Positions 12,383-22,830 of a DNA stretch of 64,000 nucleotides are shown here, piece by piece. This DNA is from Salvia splendens. Taxonomy: Eukaryota; Streptophyta; Magnoliopsida; Lamiales; Lamiaceae. The number at the start of each line of letters is the position of its first letter. The stretch's first letter is position 1. The translations under genes were made by a program, and so were the position numbers. The stretch spans positions 28,210,502 through 28,274,501 of the forward strand of contig NC_056035.1 of the NCBI RefSeq assembly GCF_004379255.2, written 5' to 3'. The notes below the pieces were generated by a model. It was not told the DNA's origin. It searched no databases and saw only the letters and a list, made by a program, of their open reading frames with translations.

Positions 12383-13642
12383 AACTGCTCACACTTTAAC
12401 CATACTTGTCCTCAAGTATAAAGACAAGAAAAAGAAATAAGGCGAATTTCAATACATGATTGTCCTCAGACCGACTCTACAAAAGCAAAAACACAAACTG
12501 CTAGACCTAGTCACACTAACAGACTAACAAAGTGAAAATAAACACTTAAAGAAAAACATGAAGAAAAAAACACAAAGGCATGAACTGGCTTCAACTTTTA
12601 GGAAACCGTCCCCACAAGCTTAAGGTCTATCCGATTCGTCTACAATCTCCAAATCCTCCCCTTTTCCTCTTCTACCTAATCGGTCTGTCAGTTCGTCAAG
12701 ATAGCCCTTTGACTCCCCAATTGTTGGATTCACTCGATCACTCATTCCTCACCAGGGATGTTAGGATCTAATCACTCTTAAGTCCAAGTTATACCACTGA
12801 TGCATTGGGTTATGAGAGTTTCTCCTTCATATCGTCTCTTTTTATTTCCTGGGTCAGGGTACTATTGCTCCTCGCGCTTAGGATATATATTTTTTAAATT
12901 TTTCCCTGGACTTCGTCCAGCTTATACCTCCTTTTCCCTGGACTTCGTCCAGCTTATGCCTCCAAAACCTATATTTTTTTATTTCCTCTTCTTTTTTTTT
13001 ATTTTCTCCTTCTGACTCTACTCCCTAAGCATCAAGTGGCGATCCCCTTTTTATACAAGTTAGCTCAAAGTGTATGGGCTTATAACTCACTTTTATAGAG
13101 GGGTTTCACAACTAGGTTATCTAGGGCATCCTCTATCGTCCTTACTTCATTCAAAGTTGACATGCATCCTATCATCACTTGCTCTTACTAAGGGGATCTT
13201 GCCGTATTATAATCACTAGCTCATGCGACACACAGAAACACTTAAACCTAAAAAACTATCAAACTTAGGCACAAACTGTACTACTCCCTCCCCCTCCCAC
13301 TTCACTCAAGCTTGTCCCCAAGCTATCCTAGTGAAGGGGGAAACAGGGAAGTAATAACAGACCCCAACAAAACACAGAAGCACTTAACAAAAATAAAATT
13401 CTCACACTTAGACCGAGCAACGGGCTAAGTGAGAGAAATGACAACAGACAAAAAACAACACATGCCAAGAACAACACAAACTTCTCACACTTAGTCCGTG
13501 CAACGGGCTAAGTGGGAGAAGACATAAAAAAATGCAGACTACCAGATATATCACAAGGCATGCTTGGAAAAAGAACTAACACAAAACATAAGAAAAACCG
13601 AAAGTAAAGTTACTTGGTCAAAGGGGAAACTCAATTCGGGGC
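12383..13642 (-). other. Structured 3' non-coding region of element B
   Basis: It lies between the fusion ORF stop (13643) and the 3' LTR. In element orientation it holds two palindromes (13399-13438 and 13481-13521), a stem with an inner AGCTTG-GGGA-CAAGCT hairpin (13309-13324) followed by a G-rich tract, a conserved block (12721-12766) and the ATACTTG-AGGA-CAAGTAT hairpin (12402-12419) beside the LTR. A short direct duplication (CCTGGACTTCGTCCAGCTTA, twice) is at 12904-12959. No gene is seen. Confidence 0.75.
13399..13521 (-). repeat. Palindrome pair in the 3' region of element B
   Basis: Two copies of the CTCACACTTAG ... GGGCTAAGTGNGAG palindrome are separated by about 45 bp. The loops are ACCGAGCAAC and TCCGTGCAAC. 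They match the arrays of elements A, C and D in place and sequence. Confidence 0.75.
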
Positions 13643-14479
13643 TTAGCTCCCGCGGGAGTCAAGCTGCGGTGGAACGTAGGATCGGGTGACTTTTGCTTTC
13701 TTCCTTGCCGGTGACTCCGGCTTATCCTCCTCTTTCGCACTTCTGGTAGACACTGGTTTTCTTACTAGGCTTTGATGCGGACGGGGCTGTCAAGGGCTTG
13801 GATGCTGGGAGGGCAACTGGAGGGCAGAACTTCCTTGCCCTGGCTGCGTGGGCACACTGCTAGGTCCAGCAGGCAATGTCATTTGAGGCTCGGGAAATTT
13901 CTCCCTCAGCCACTTTGTCATCATCATCATTAAGCTGACGGCTTCCGCTATACGATCGTTCTGTGTAGATGACTTTCCCACCAAGACAGTGACGCGCCCC
14001 TTGAGGGCCTACATCTCCTCCCTGACTCCGCCAAACTCTTTTCGCATCTCAGTCATTTCTTTCCGAATAGCACTGAGCTCCGTATGCATTACACTCATTT
14101 CCTGTCGAACTGCACCCAGTTTCTTGTGCATTACTCCTATGTCTGTTTTCATCTCCTCGTTCCCAACACTGGCGACTGCATCAATTCTGCACTGCTCGGG
14201 CTTCACCTGGGGCTCCAACATGCTGACCTCGTAGAAGCACACATCCTTCCCTGACATGTATAACAAGCCTTTGTTGAAGAAATAATCCACACTGAAAAGC
14301 TCTGGAGACTCACACATTACTAGGTCTGAGAGAGTCCATCCTATCGCCTTTTTGTTCTTTCCGATTACCTCCAGTAACTTCTTTTCATGTTCCTTGGTCA
14401 AGCTGCTTTTGATGATTACTGGAAATGCCTCGTTTTCTTCCGGATAGGCATACTTGAGTCCCAGTGGAAGCGTTTTCAA
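13643..14479 (-). pseudogene. Fusion of RT start to post-pol C-terminus, element B
   Basis: The frame begins with the protease-RT spacer and early RT (LPLGLKYAYPEENEAFPVII, then AIGWTLSDLV). After SDLVMC it switches without a stop to the C-terminal part of the post-pol ORF (SVDYFFNKGLLYMSG, cf. element C FFNKGLLYTKDGEVYFYEV). A heptad-like coiled coil rich in Met/Glu/Lys follows (about residues 95-156), then a tail with a basic ARKKAKV patch. TAG near 14006 and TGA at 13790 interrupt it, both explainable by C-to-T changes. The fusion marks a deletion of RT, RNase H, integrase and the first two thirds of the post-pol ORF. Confidence 0.72.
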
Positions 14480-14686
14480 TTCCTTCTTGGGAGTGCTTGT
14501 TTCCTAGGGCAAGGGATCATTTTTTTCAGTAGTTTTCATTCCCTTCCCAGACCGTGGAGTATTTTCCATACTAGCCACATGAGTCGATCCTCTTGATATT
14601 GTTGCCTCTGGATTCATGCAGAATTCTGAAATAGCTTCGGCCAGCTCTTCATCCGATAATTCCCTTGTGTGCATTGCCTCGCACCA

Positions 14687-15703
14687 TCAAGCTACTTCTC
14701 TGTTGATAGAGTGGCTCGACTCTGAATTATCCATCTGTTCTTGCATTAACTTCGTCTCAAGATATTCCTGGACCAGGGGGTTAACAACATCGATAGCATG
14801 CAAATTTTCAACATCTAAAGGTTTCTTCATTGCCTCATCTATGCTAAACGTATACTTCTCCCCATTATAGTCCAAACATATGGTTCCATCAAAAACATCA
14901 ATTATGGTCTTAGCGGTTCAGAGAAAAGGTCTCCCTAGAAGTACGCCGCTAGACTCAGCAGACTCATTGTCGCTCATTTTGATAACATGGAAATCGGCTG
15001 GATACAGAAAATCATGCACCTTGACTATAACATTTTCCAAAACTCCCTCTGGACAAATGCACGACCTATCCGCCAATTGAATCACCACCTTTGTACTCAC
15101 CATCCCTACTCCTACCAACTTTTTGTATATGGACAGCGGTAAAACATTTATCGATGCCCCTAGATCACACATGGCATGCTCAATTTTGACATCACCGATT
15201 GAAATGGGCAAGGTGAACATACCTGGGTCAGTGCATTCGATGGCATCCTTCGCTTCTACATTTTCTCCAATCAGAATCTTCCCACTGGGTTTGGTCTTGC
15301 CCGCTATGAACTCTTTGATGAATTTGCTGAACACCGGAAATTTCAAAGCTTGCAAAAATGGTATGTTGATCTCCAATTTTTCAAAGATGTCCATAAAATC
15401 CACAGGCTCATCCTTTTTCTTCTTAGCCTCTCCTCGGTGCGGGAACGGTTTCACTTGCCTCCCTAGTGTTGCAGATCCTTCAGCTGGAAACCCGTCCATT
15501 TTTCCCTATGCTAATTCCTTCTCCGCTTCCAGCTCTGGGTCTAGAAAGAATGGTTTAGTTTCTCTAGGTAGCGGTTTCCCCAGATCACCTGCCTGAAGGT
15601 CATCTCTATTCCTCGAACCCTCTGCTTCCGAATTCTTGGACTCAGGAATTAGATCCTTCTTTTCATTGCCCTTCACGGAAGGCGTTTCTTCCTCCTTCCT
15701 CAT
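14687..15703 (-). pseudogene. Aspartic protease region of element B
   Basis: Pieces on the - strand read: gag-pro spacer (15506-15703), protease frame (14918-15499) with CDLGASINVLPLSIYKKLVG and ESSGVLLGRPFL, and then a stop at a codon where element C reads on. The frame resumes as MDYNGEKYTFSIDEAMKKPL (14687-14875). The catalytic Asp of DLGAS is intact. Stops near 15503, 14917 and 14686 prevent a full polyprotein. Confidence 0.82.
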
Positions 15704-15732
15704 CGCTGGACCTTCAAAACCTCGACCAGATC

Positions 15733-17499
15733 TTAAAGTGATTTGACTGATGTTAGCTTTGTCTGCGGCCTTACTGAGGCAGGAATCTTCCCTTCGTTTC
15801 CTCGCATCTCGCTCAAGGATGTTGCGATCTGGGACATTTGTTTTGCTAACATATCCATTGATGCCTTCTGCTCCAACTGCGCGTCTTGAAGCTTATGCAC
15901 TACGTCATTGTTGGATTGCAAGTTGTTCTGCATATGCTGTTGAGAACTGACTAAATCATGTACCATGTCATCTAGATTCCTTGGAGTTTTAGAACTCGAC
16001 TGGCCTGAACTTGGTCCTGAACCCAGATGTGGTCCACTCCCCTGACTATGGCGAAAGTTTCCCTGACCCCCTAAATTGTTGTTGTACTGATTACCTGGCC
16101 CTTGGTTCCCTTGGTAAGGTGGTTGGGAATTCTGATAATTTCCAGTGTGGTTCATCTGGTGTGGCGGCACATAAGAGTTTCCCTGAGTCTGATTCATATT
16201 CCCCCAATTAGAGTGGTCTCTCAGGTTCCGGTTGTTCCAGTTGGTTTGCCCCTCCTGATTTCTCCCAGACCAATTAGTCTGTCTTTCTGGTTGATGTGTC
16301 AACTGAGTGTTCTGTTGTGGGGGTGGTTGGTTCGGATCGTTGTCAGACCATCTAAAATTGGGATGGTTCCTCCAGGGTGCATCCCTCTGTCTCCCCGGAT
16401 TCCAACTTCCATAGTAGTCTCCCTCTTGAGGGCCATAGTATTGTTGGGATGAAATTTCTCCTGGACCTGGAGGTTTTTCTTTTTCTTGTGAGGCTGTTGA
16501 ATTAGTGTTCTCGATTGCATTCAGGAGTGCTTTCTCAAGCCTATCTATTCTCGCCTCAACTCTTTCGTCATCTTGCTCTCTCAGCGCATTTGCTGACCCT
16601 CTCCTCATAGCATTCCTCGGGCTGTCGTATGCCTTTTTAGCTTCAATCAACTTTCCCAAGATCTCTCTGGCTACACTCCCCTTTTTCTTTGTGAAATTTC
16701 CCCCGCTCGAGGAATTCATCAAATCCTTCGACTCGGGGTTTGCCCCTTCATAGAACAGATAATAAATCTCTGCCTCAATCATTTTGTGATTCGGGCAGGC
16801 ATCCAACAATCCCTTAAACCGCGACCAATACTGACTCAGAGACTCGTCATACTCTTGCTTACACTCCACGATTTCCTTTTTGAGGGCGTTCGTTTTGTTT
16901 GACGGGAAAAAGTAATCCAGGAAATCCAACTTGAAATCTCTCCATGTACGAATGGAATCCGAAGGTAACCTTAGTAACCAGGTATTGGCCTCTCCTTTCA
17001 AGGGGAACGGAATCGCACGTAGGCGGTAATGCTCTTCTGTTGTGTCTTTGGGCCTTTTCTGAATACTGCACAACTTGCTGAACTCATTTAAGAATGCATA
17101 CGGACACTCGTTCCTCCGTCCAGAGAATGTTGGTAAAATGCCTAACACATTTGTTTTGATATCTATGGCTCTCTGACGCGGGTTCATCACTATAGTCTGG
17201 GCTGGCTCACCGTCTAGATGGGCAGTGAGCGAACCAATCTCCGGATCTGGATCGACTACGTGTGCCATGTCCCTGATTTCTGCCTCCTTTGTACTTGTTT
17301 CTGAAGACGACTTAGGATCCTCCCTTCCTGACGAACTCCAACTTTCGTCGCTTCCTGAACCAAACGGAAATGGATCTCCCGTAGATAACCTTGATCTGGT
17401 GGTGACCGTAGATGCTGTGTCCTTGACTTGCCAAATAAACTGATCGTTCCTCCACTTAGACGAGTTACCCCAGTATCCAAACTGTGAGCTGCTGCTCAT
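15733..17499 (-). CDS. Gag polyprotein of element B (intact reading frame)
   Basis: The open frame extends to 17565 (610 codons). The likely start is the Met of MSSSSQFGYWGN at 17499, because the upstream residues are a hydrophobic stretch without counterpart in element A, whose gag begins MRSSSAPDHWK at the same place. Order: Ser/Thr-rich N-terminus, DPDPEIGSLTAH, capsid-like core (WLLRLPSDSIRTWRDFKLDF, QYWSRFKGLLDACPN), charged helix (ARIDRLEKALLNAI), and a Gln/Asn/Pro linker with PWRNHPNFRWSDND and VPPHQMNHTG. A helical tail (MDMLAKQMSQIATSL) follows. No CCHC knuckle is visible. It is the least damaged coding sequence among the Athila-like copies here and could still make a particle protein if transcribed. 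Confidence 0.85.
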   Translation of the reverse strand: MSSSSQFGYWGNSSKWRNDQFIWQVKDTASTVTTRSRLSTGDPFPFGSGSDESWSSSGREDPKSSSETSTKEAEIRDMAHVVDPDPEIGSLTAHLDGEPAQTIVMNPRQRAIDIKTNVLGILPTFSGRRNECPYAFLNEFSKLCSIQKRPKDTTEEHYRLRAIPFPLKGEANTWLLRLPSDSIRTWRDFKLDFLDYFFPSNKTNALKKEIVECKQEYDESLSQYWSRFKGLLDACPNHKMIEAEIYYLFYEGANPESKDLMNSSSGGNFTKKKGSVAREILGKLIEAKKAYDSPRNAMRRGSANALREQDDERVEARIDRLEKALLNAIENTNSTASQEKEKPPGPGEISSQQYYGPQEGDYYGSWNPGRQRDAPWRNHPNFRWSDNDPNQPPPQQNTQLTHQPERQTNWSGRNQEGQTNWNNRNLRDHSNWGNMNQTQGNSYVPPHQMNHTGNYQNSQPPYQGNQGPGNQYNNNLGGQGNFRHSQGSGPHLGSGPSSGQSSSKTPRNLDDMVHDLVSSQQHMQNNLQSNNDVVHKLQDAQLEQKASMDMLAKQMSQIATSLSEMRGNEGKIPASVRPQTKLTSVKSL

Positions 17500-17582
17500 A
17501 AACTGAATATGTAAAGAAAGAAAAGAACAAATCAAAACTATGTACATCAAAATCTCTAAACACAATCACAAATTTTGCCTTC

Positions 17583-17602
17583 CATCCCCGGGAACGGCGC
17601 CA
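17583..17602 (-). other. Primer binding site of element B (tRNA-Asp type)
   Basis: On the - strand, TGGCGCCGTTCCCGGGG starts two bases after the LTR end ...CTTCA. It matches the 3' end of plant tRNA-Asp (complement of CCCCGGCAACGGCGCCA) with one mismatch. Confidence 0.85.
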
Positions 17603-17604
17603 TT

Positions 17605-19087
17605 TGAAGTTCGCGGGAGTAGAGTGTGTGGGCGTTCTACTGTTCTAGGTTGAGCTACTAAGTCCAATGAACCCACTAGATCACTCGGTCTAGGAACTCG
17701 GGGGAATATAGAAGACTCGGTCGTTGGACACACAACTCTCGCGTTTCAAAGATCCCTCAACCCGTTATACTATAGACTAGTATAGAGAAGCAAGGGGTCG
17801 ATCCCACGAAGATGGATGCATAAGAAAGCATTTAGAAGATTCTGGATTAGAAAGCGGCTGCTGCCACGGAAATTTGGGTTGAGGTGTAACTACTACTAGA
17901 CCTAGGAACGAAGTAAACACCGGACCTAGGAAACTGAAAACATCATGCCGACATTAAACTTTCTCATAACTGCGAGACATTAAACTAACTTCTTATACTG
18001 AGCAATCAACTTCCTAATTTGACTAGACAGAAAGCAGGAAAACGGTGGAGACTACTTTCCGCAAACAGAAAGTACGGTATTAAAGCTGCAAATACCAACT
18101 AAAGGATTAACCAACACTGTCGCACATCTCATTACCTGTATCAAATGCAAACATGTAGAAAACAGAACACAAACCAGATTCAAACAAAATGTAAAAGTGT
18201 GGACGTCGGAAACTTGCAATTAGCCGAAAATAAAACAGATCTACATACGCTAGACGGAATGAAATGAAAACACGAAAATACGACATCAACTCCGATCACC
18301 CTGTTTCAGATCCAAACGTCGGATGCTTAATCCACTCCGGATCCAAGCATTCCGAACCCATCAATCAACAAATTCAACTCCATAATTCCTGATTCAACAG
18401 ATCTATGCCGATCAACACAAGCCTTCAACAATTCTGCGCAAACTCAGTAGAACAGCGCGAAAATCAAAGTACCTCGACAAACATAAAACCAATTGCATCC
18501 ATGCTCGAAATTAACAGTAACTCAAACACGGAAACAGAAACTTCATAAACCAACAGAAATTCAACGGAAAACAAAGTCGAGCTTCGAACAGTGAAGCTCG
18601 GTGAAATTCACGATGGAAATTAAAGTGAAAGTGATTAAATTGTTTCTTCACCCTCTGTGAGGACGGTGTTGCCCAACTACGAAATAGCACAAAGTAACCC
18701 GAAAACTACCCTACGATCTCCTGAACATTTCCCCCCCAAAGTGTGTAAAAGTGAGTGAGCTACGAGCAACAATCTGGTCACAAGTCCTCCACCCTCCGAA
18801 GTTTTATCTTTCTTTTTGCATGCTCTCCTCCTTATATAGGTGCGGAGTTGATCTTCTAGAAGCCTTCGTAGAAATCTCCATTCTACCCTTCAGCTTCGTT
18901 ATCTCCTCCGTCTAGTCGTTTTCCCTCCAAATTGCTTACTTATTCGCCAGTTCCTTGGACCATGTAATTGTCCTCTTCTTTCTTGGATCTGGCGAAAACC
19001 TTCTACACACCTGGCTTAAAATATGCGTTAGACCCCGCAAACACATGAATTTTACCCTTTAACCAATGCATGAAATTAGCCTTATCA
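17605..19087 (-). repeat. 5' LTR of element B
   Basis: It runs from TGATAAGGCTAATTTCATG (- strand, at 19087) to CGCGAACTTCA (17605). A TATATAAGG box lies near 18832-18839 on the - strand. The inverted-repeat pair GAGCTTCG...CGAAGCTC lies near 18570-18600, as in the solo LTR at 272-1763. Confidence 0.93.
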
Positions 19088-19092
19088 CTGTG

Positions 19093-19790
19093 CCAGATTC
19101 TTCACCTCCTCCTACTGCCTTCGATTCGAGGTCTAGACCCTCAGCCACCTAGACAGTGTCTACTTCCATCCTGTTCACCCCGTCTAAAAGCGACTGGAAT
19201 TCGTCATCAGTGATAAGGCCTTGCTTCCTGGCCGTCACATTCAGATATATCTCCTATATTTCCCTCTCTTGGGAAACGGGCTCCGCGACCGATGTGTTCT
19301 CTGATTTATCCCCTCCTCCCTCGCTCTTCTTCTCTTCGCTTTCTTTTCCCTCGGTTTCCCCTAGGTCAGGGTCATGGTAGGCGGAAAGGGGGCTGACATC
19401 CAGTGGTTTGATTTGTTGGTGAATCGGGGAGGGTTTCGAGGACGCCGATGGTACGGTTATCGAGGGAGACTGCTTTTCTGGTAGGGTTGGTATCACCGGT
19501 GTTCCTCCGACCATGCTTGATCCGCCTCCGGTTCGGCTAAAATCTGTGAATGCAGCCGCCCAATCATTATTCGGGTCCTGCTGCCTGAGAAACTCCGCCG
19601 GTTCATTTAAAGGAACCATCGCCGGAGCCTGAGGTATTAGCGCTTGTGGTTGTAGTTGTGTGCTTGGCGGCCGCTCTTCAGTCGGCGGTTGGATTTCTGG
19701 GGTTTCATCTCGGAGATTTGAAGGGGTCTCACCGAGGCTTGTTTGTTGGCCGCTTTATTCTTCACCATGGTTTGAGTCGGTGGCGGTTTT
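19093..19790 (-). pseudogene. Post-pol ORF of element A, N-terminal part
   Basis: The - strand frame contains MVPLNEPAEFLRQQDPNNDW (from 19619), a Pro/Ser-rich segment (SITVPSASSKPSPIHQQIKP) and an acidic Glu/Lys segment. TAG codons follow near 19250 and 19150. It stops at the CTGTG duplication of element B, beyond which the frame continues at 10891. Upstream, an ATG at about 19778 (MVKNKAANKQ) is in another frame, so the true start is uncertain. This is the beginning of the element's non-pol ORF, of unknown function. Confidence 0.7.
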
Positions 19791-20417
19791 TGGTGGTGGT
19801 ATGGGTGTTGGTTTCGGGAATAATGGGTGTTTACTTTGGGTGAGAGAATGCAGGTAAGGGTTTGTGAGGTGAAGGGGAATAGGCGGTTGGGCTTTTAGAG
19901 TGGAATTGGGCAGTTGAGGGTTTTAACCGGCAGTAGGCGGTTTCTAGGTTGCGACGCTTCGGGTGGAAGACGGTTGAGAGAACTCGCTTCTGATTGGACG
20001 TCGCCTGTCATATCTCTGCACCACGCGCCCTCCTAATCGCTGTCCCCTCCTGCAAAGTTATACCCAACGCCAAATTCAAATTTCACTCTATCTTTTTCAA
20101 ATCTCTCCCTTAACATTTTCCCCCTATATTTTCTATGTATGGAAATAAAGTGGAAGGACACTTAAATACAATTAGGAGTTTCACCGAATTGGTATTCTTG
20201 TGGTCAGTACGTACTCCAAATTAATATTTAAGGCCCAGAAATATTTTTTGGATTTTAATTTTTAATTGCATGCAGAAATTTAACTATTAACTACCAAGTA
20301 TTTACAATATTTACATTTTACTCTAGGTAATTTGGAATTCTACTTGGCCAGCATATGCAAACTTTGCCAAAAAGAAAACTAGCCCAGTGGAACTCCAAAT
20401 TCCCATCCTACTGGTCA
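19791..20417 (-). other. Spacer between integrase and post-pol ORF, element A
   Basis: About 630 bp of AT-rich sequence with no ORF or recognisable motif. The same arrangement occurs in element C at 29932-30597. In this lineage it would hold the splice or leader region for the downstream ORF, but no splice site could be chosen with confidence. Confidence 0.5.
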
Positions 20418-21504
20418 TTACGCGACCTTAGTATGTGATTGTAGTGGAATCTTTTCCACTACACACATATCAATATTATCCCTAAACACCTTCAGCCTAT
20501 GTCCATTTACGATAAAAGGTTCAGAGTTAGGAGTACTCCCTGAAATCTCCACCGCTCCATTAGAACGGAGTGCGGTTATAACATATGGTCCTGTCCACTT
20601 CGACTTGAGCTTCCCAGGCATTAGCTTCAATCTTGACTGGAAGAGTAGTAACATGGAGGTCTTTGGTCCTTAGATTTCTGTCTTGCCACAATTTAGTTCT
20701 CTCTTTATACCACATGGCAGAATTGAACGACTCCAATCTAAGTTCCTCTAACTTCTGTAGCTGCAGCTTCCTTTCCTCCTCACAGGCCTTAGCATCCACA
20801 TTAACTTGTTGTACTGCCCAGTATGCTCGATGTTCGATCCCCACTGGTAAATGGCGCATCTTCCCAAAAACGATTCGGTATGGGGACATTCCTATGGGCG
20901 TTTTGTAGGCTGTCCGGTACGCCCACAGAGCATCTTCTAACCTCATACTCCAGTCCTTCCTGGAAGGGTTGACAATTTTTTCCAGAATGTTCTTTATCTC
21001 TCGGTTAGAGATCTCCGCTTGACCATTCGCTTGTGGGTGGTAGGGGCTAGATAATTTGTGGTGAACACCGTACTTCTTCATCAAGGCTTCGATTGTGCGG
21101 TTACAGAAGTGGGTTCCCTGATCGGATATGATGGCCCTTGGTATTCCGAACCGGCTGGAAATATTACTCTTGAGGAACTTGGCAACCTCTTTCACCTCAC
21201 ACGTGCTCGTGGCCTTGGCTTCTACCCACTTAGAGACGTAGTCAACTGTGACTAAAATATACAGGCTTCCATAGGACGAGGGAAAAGGACCCATAAAGTC
21301 CATCCCCCATATGTCGAACAGCTCACAAACAATAACCGGTACTTGTGGCATTTCATCTCGTGAAGAGATCCCACCGGTCAGTTGGCAACGTTCACAGCTT
21401 TTACAGAATTCATAAGCATCTTTGTTGAGAGTTGGCCAATAGAATCCGCTGTCCAGAATCTTTCTTGCCGTTTTCTTAGGACCGAAGTGTCCTCCACATG
21501 CCAA
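20418..21504 (-). pseudogene. Integrase of element A
   Basis: The frame 20560-21504 starts within the HHCC zinc-binding domain ([16 protein letters not shown] ... CKSCERC). It has a complete catalytic core: Asp in WGMDFMGPF (about residue 69), Asp in ISDQGTHF (about 128) and Glu in GQAEISNRE (about 164), a D-D-35-E spacing. A frameshift near 20640 throws off the C-terminal domain, which is readable in another frame ([19 protein letters not shown] ... VNGHRLKVF, ending at 20418). The first His-containing segment is cut off by a stop near 21539. Catalytic residues are intact but the gene is broken. It would insert element cDNA into the genome. Confidence 0.87.
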
Positions 21505-21537
21505 GGAGTGGCAATGTGTCAGTACGTCCCTCTATTC

Positions 21538-22105
21538 CTAGTCAGGAACGCATCTTCTTATCACTTGATCTGCTCCTACTTTCCACAGGTATGGGTCGTC
21601 CCAAAAGTAGTATTTTGCCTCACTTCTGATCTTCATTCTTTGAGCCTTGGTGACGTTTGACATTTCTGGAAGTTCTCCTGTCGCTAGGTAGTTGGCTAGG
21701 TCCGCAAACCATGGATCCTGCCCTACTTTTTCTTTCCCTTTTGCTGTTATATCCTCGCCAGTGAGCTTCATTACCTCTTTCCAATCAATGTTTCTGACGG
21801 CAAAAATCACTTCACACAAGTATTCCTCCGGGAACTGGTCGTGCACCTTTTCACTGCTCTCATCTTGCACTAGTCTGCTCAAATGATCCGCTACCTTATT
21901 CTCGACTCTTTTTTTGTCTTCCACCTCCCAATCGAATTCTTGTAGCAGGAGTACCCATCGGATCAGTGGGGGCTTTAATTCCTTCTTGGCAACCAGGTAC
22001 TTAATGGTCGCATGGTCAGTATAGACGATGACCTTGGATCCTAACAAGTACTGCCGGAACTTTTCGAATGAATACACCACAGCCTACATCTCCTTCTCAG
22101 TGGTG
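21538..22105 (-). pseudogene. RNase H region of element A
   Basis: The - strand frame [20 protein letters not shown], with [20 protein letters not shown] and [16 protein letters not shown], is the RNase H end of the RT polyprotein. It runs to the linker [17 protein letters not shown] and [20 protein letters not shown] before integrase. A stop near 22085 separates it from KTLNQAQRNYDTTEKEM. Confidence 0.85.
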
Positions 22106-22774
22106 TCATAATTCCGTTGAGCCTGATTTAAGGTCTTGGGTGCTCATCATGCATCGTTGAAATGTACCCGGGGCGTTGAACAGACCGAATGGCATGCGTC
22201 TATACGCGTAGGTTCCGAATGGGCAGGTGAAGGTGGTTTTGTCCTGGTCTTTAGGGTCCATGTAGATTTGGAAATATTCGATGTACCCATCTAAAAAACA
22301 GAAGTACTTCTTCCCAGCCAGTCGCTCCAACATCTGATCGATGAACGGCAGGGCGAAGTGGTCCTTCCTGGTTGCGGCATTCAGTTTGCGGTAGTCTATG
22401 CACATCCGCCAACCAGTGACTAGCCTTGTTGGTATCATCTCATTCCTCTCATTTTGAACCACTTGGATCCCTGACTTCTTGGGGACCATGTGAATGGGGC
22501 TGACCCACTCGCTGTCGGGCACCGAATAGATAATTCCTAATGACAGTAATTTCAAAATTTCCTTCAATATCTCCTCCCGCATGTTAGGGTTCACCTTCCT
22601 TTGCAAGTCTCGATGTGCTTTCGCTCTTTCTTCTAGCCTGATGTGGTGCATACACACATCGGGGCTTATTCCCACCAAATCTGTAAGGCTCCATCCAATT
22701 GCCCTTTTGTTCTTCCTCAGCACAGTCAGTAGTTTCGCCTCTTGCTCTTTCGTAAGGCTGCTGCTGATAATCAC
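22106..22774 (-). pseudogene. N-terminal half of reverse transcriptase, element A (palm deleted)
   Basis: RT blocks are present up to FGLFNAPGTFQRCMM: VPDSEWVSPIHMVPKKSG, RMCIDYRKLNAATRKDHF and FLDGYIEYFQI. The next bases encode KTLNQAQRNYD in another frame. The catalytic FMDD box and the connection region, about 530 bp in element C (4828-5355), are therefore missing. The copy cannot reverse transcribe by itself. The junction lies near 22140. Confidence 0.85.
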
Positions 22775-22830
22775 CGGGTATGAGTCTTCCTCCCCGAGGA
22801 AGGGATACTTCAGGTTTGCTGGCAGTTTCT

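Larger units (their letters stand above)
10897..19087 (-). mobile_element. Element B: deleted Athila-like LTR retrotransposon inside element A, TSD CTGTG
   Basis: LTRs at 10897-12382 and 17605-19087 are nearly identical by eye, and CTGTG flanks the element at 10892-10896 and 19088-19092. Joining the flanks with one CTGTG keeps the post-pol frame of element A open (…G-T-V-N-E-S-D…). Inside are a PBS, a complete gag ORF, protease pieces and a short fusion ORF. RT core, RNase H, integrase and most of the post-pol ORF are missing. It is the innermost insertion and, from LTR similarity, probably the youngest. Confidence 0.95.
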
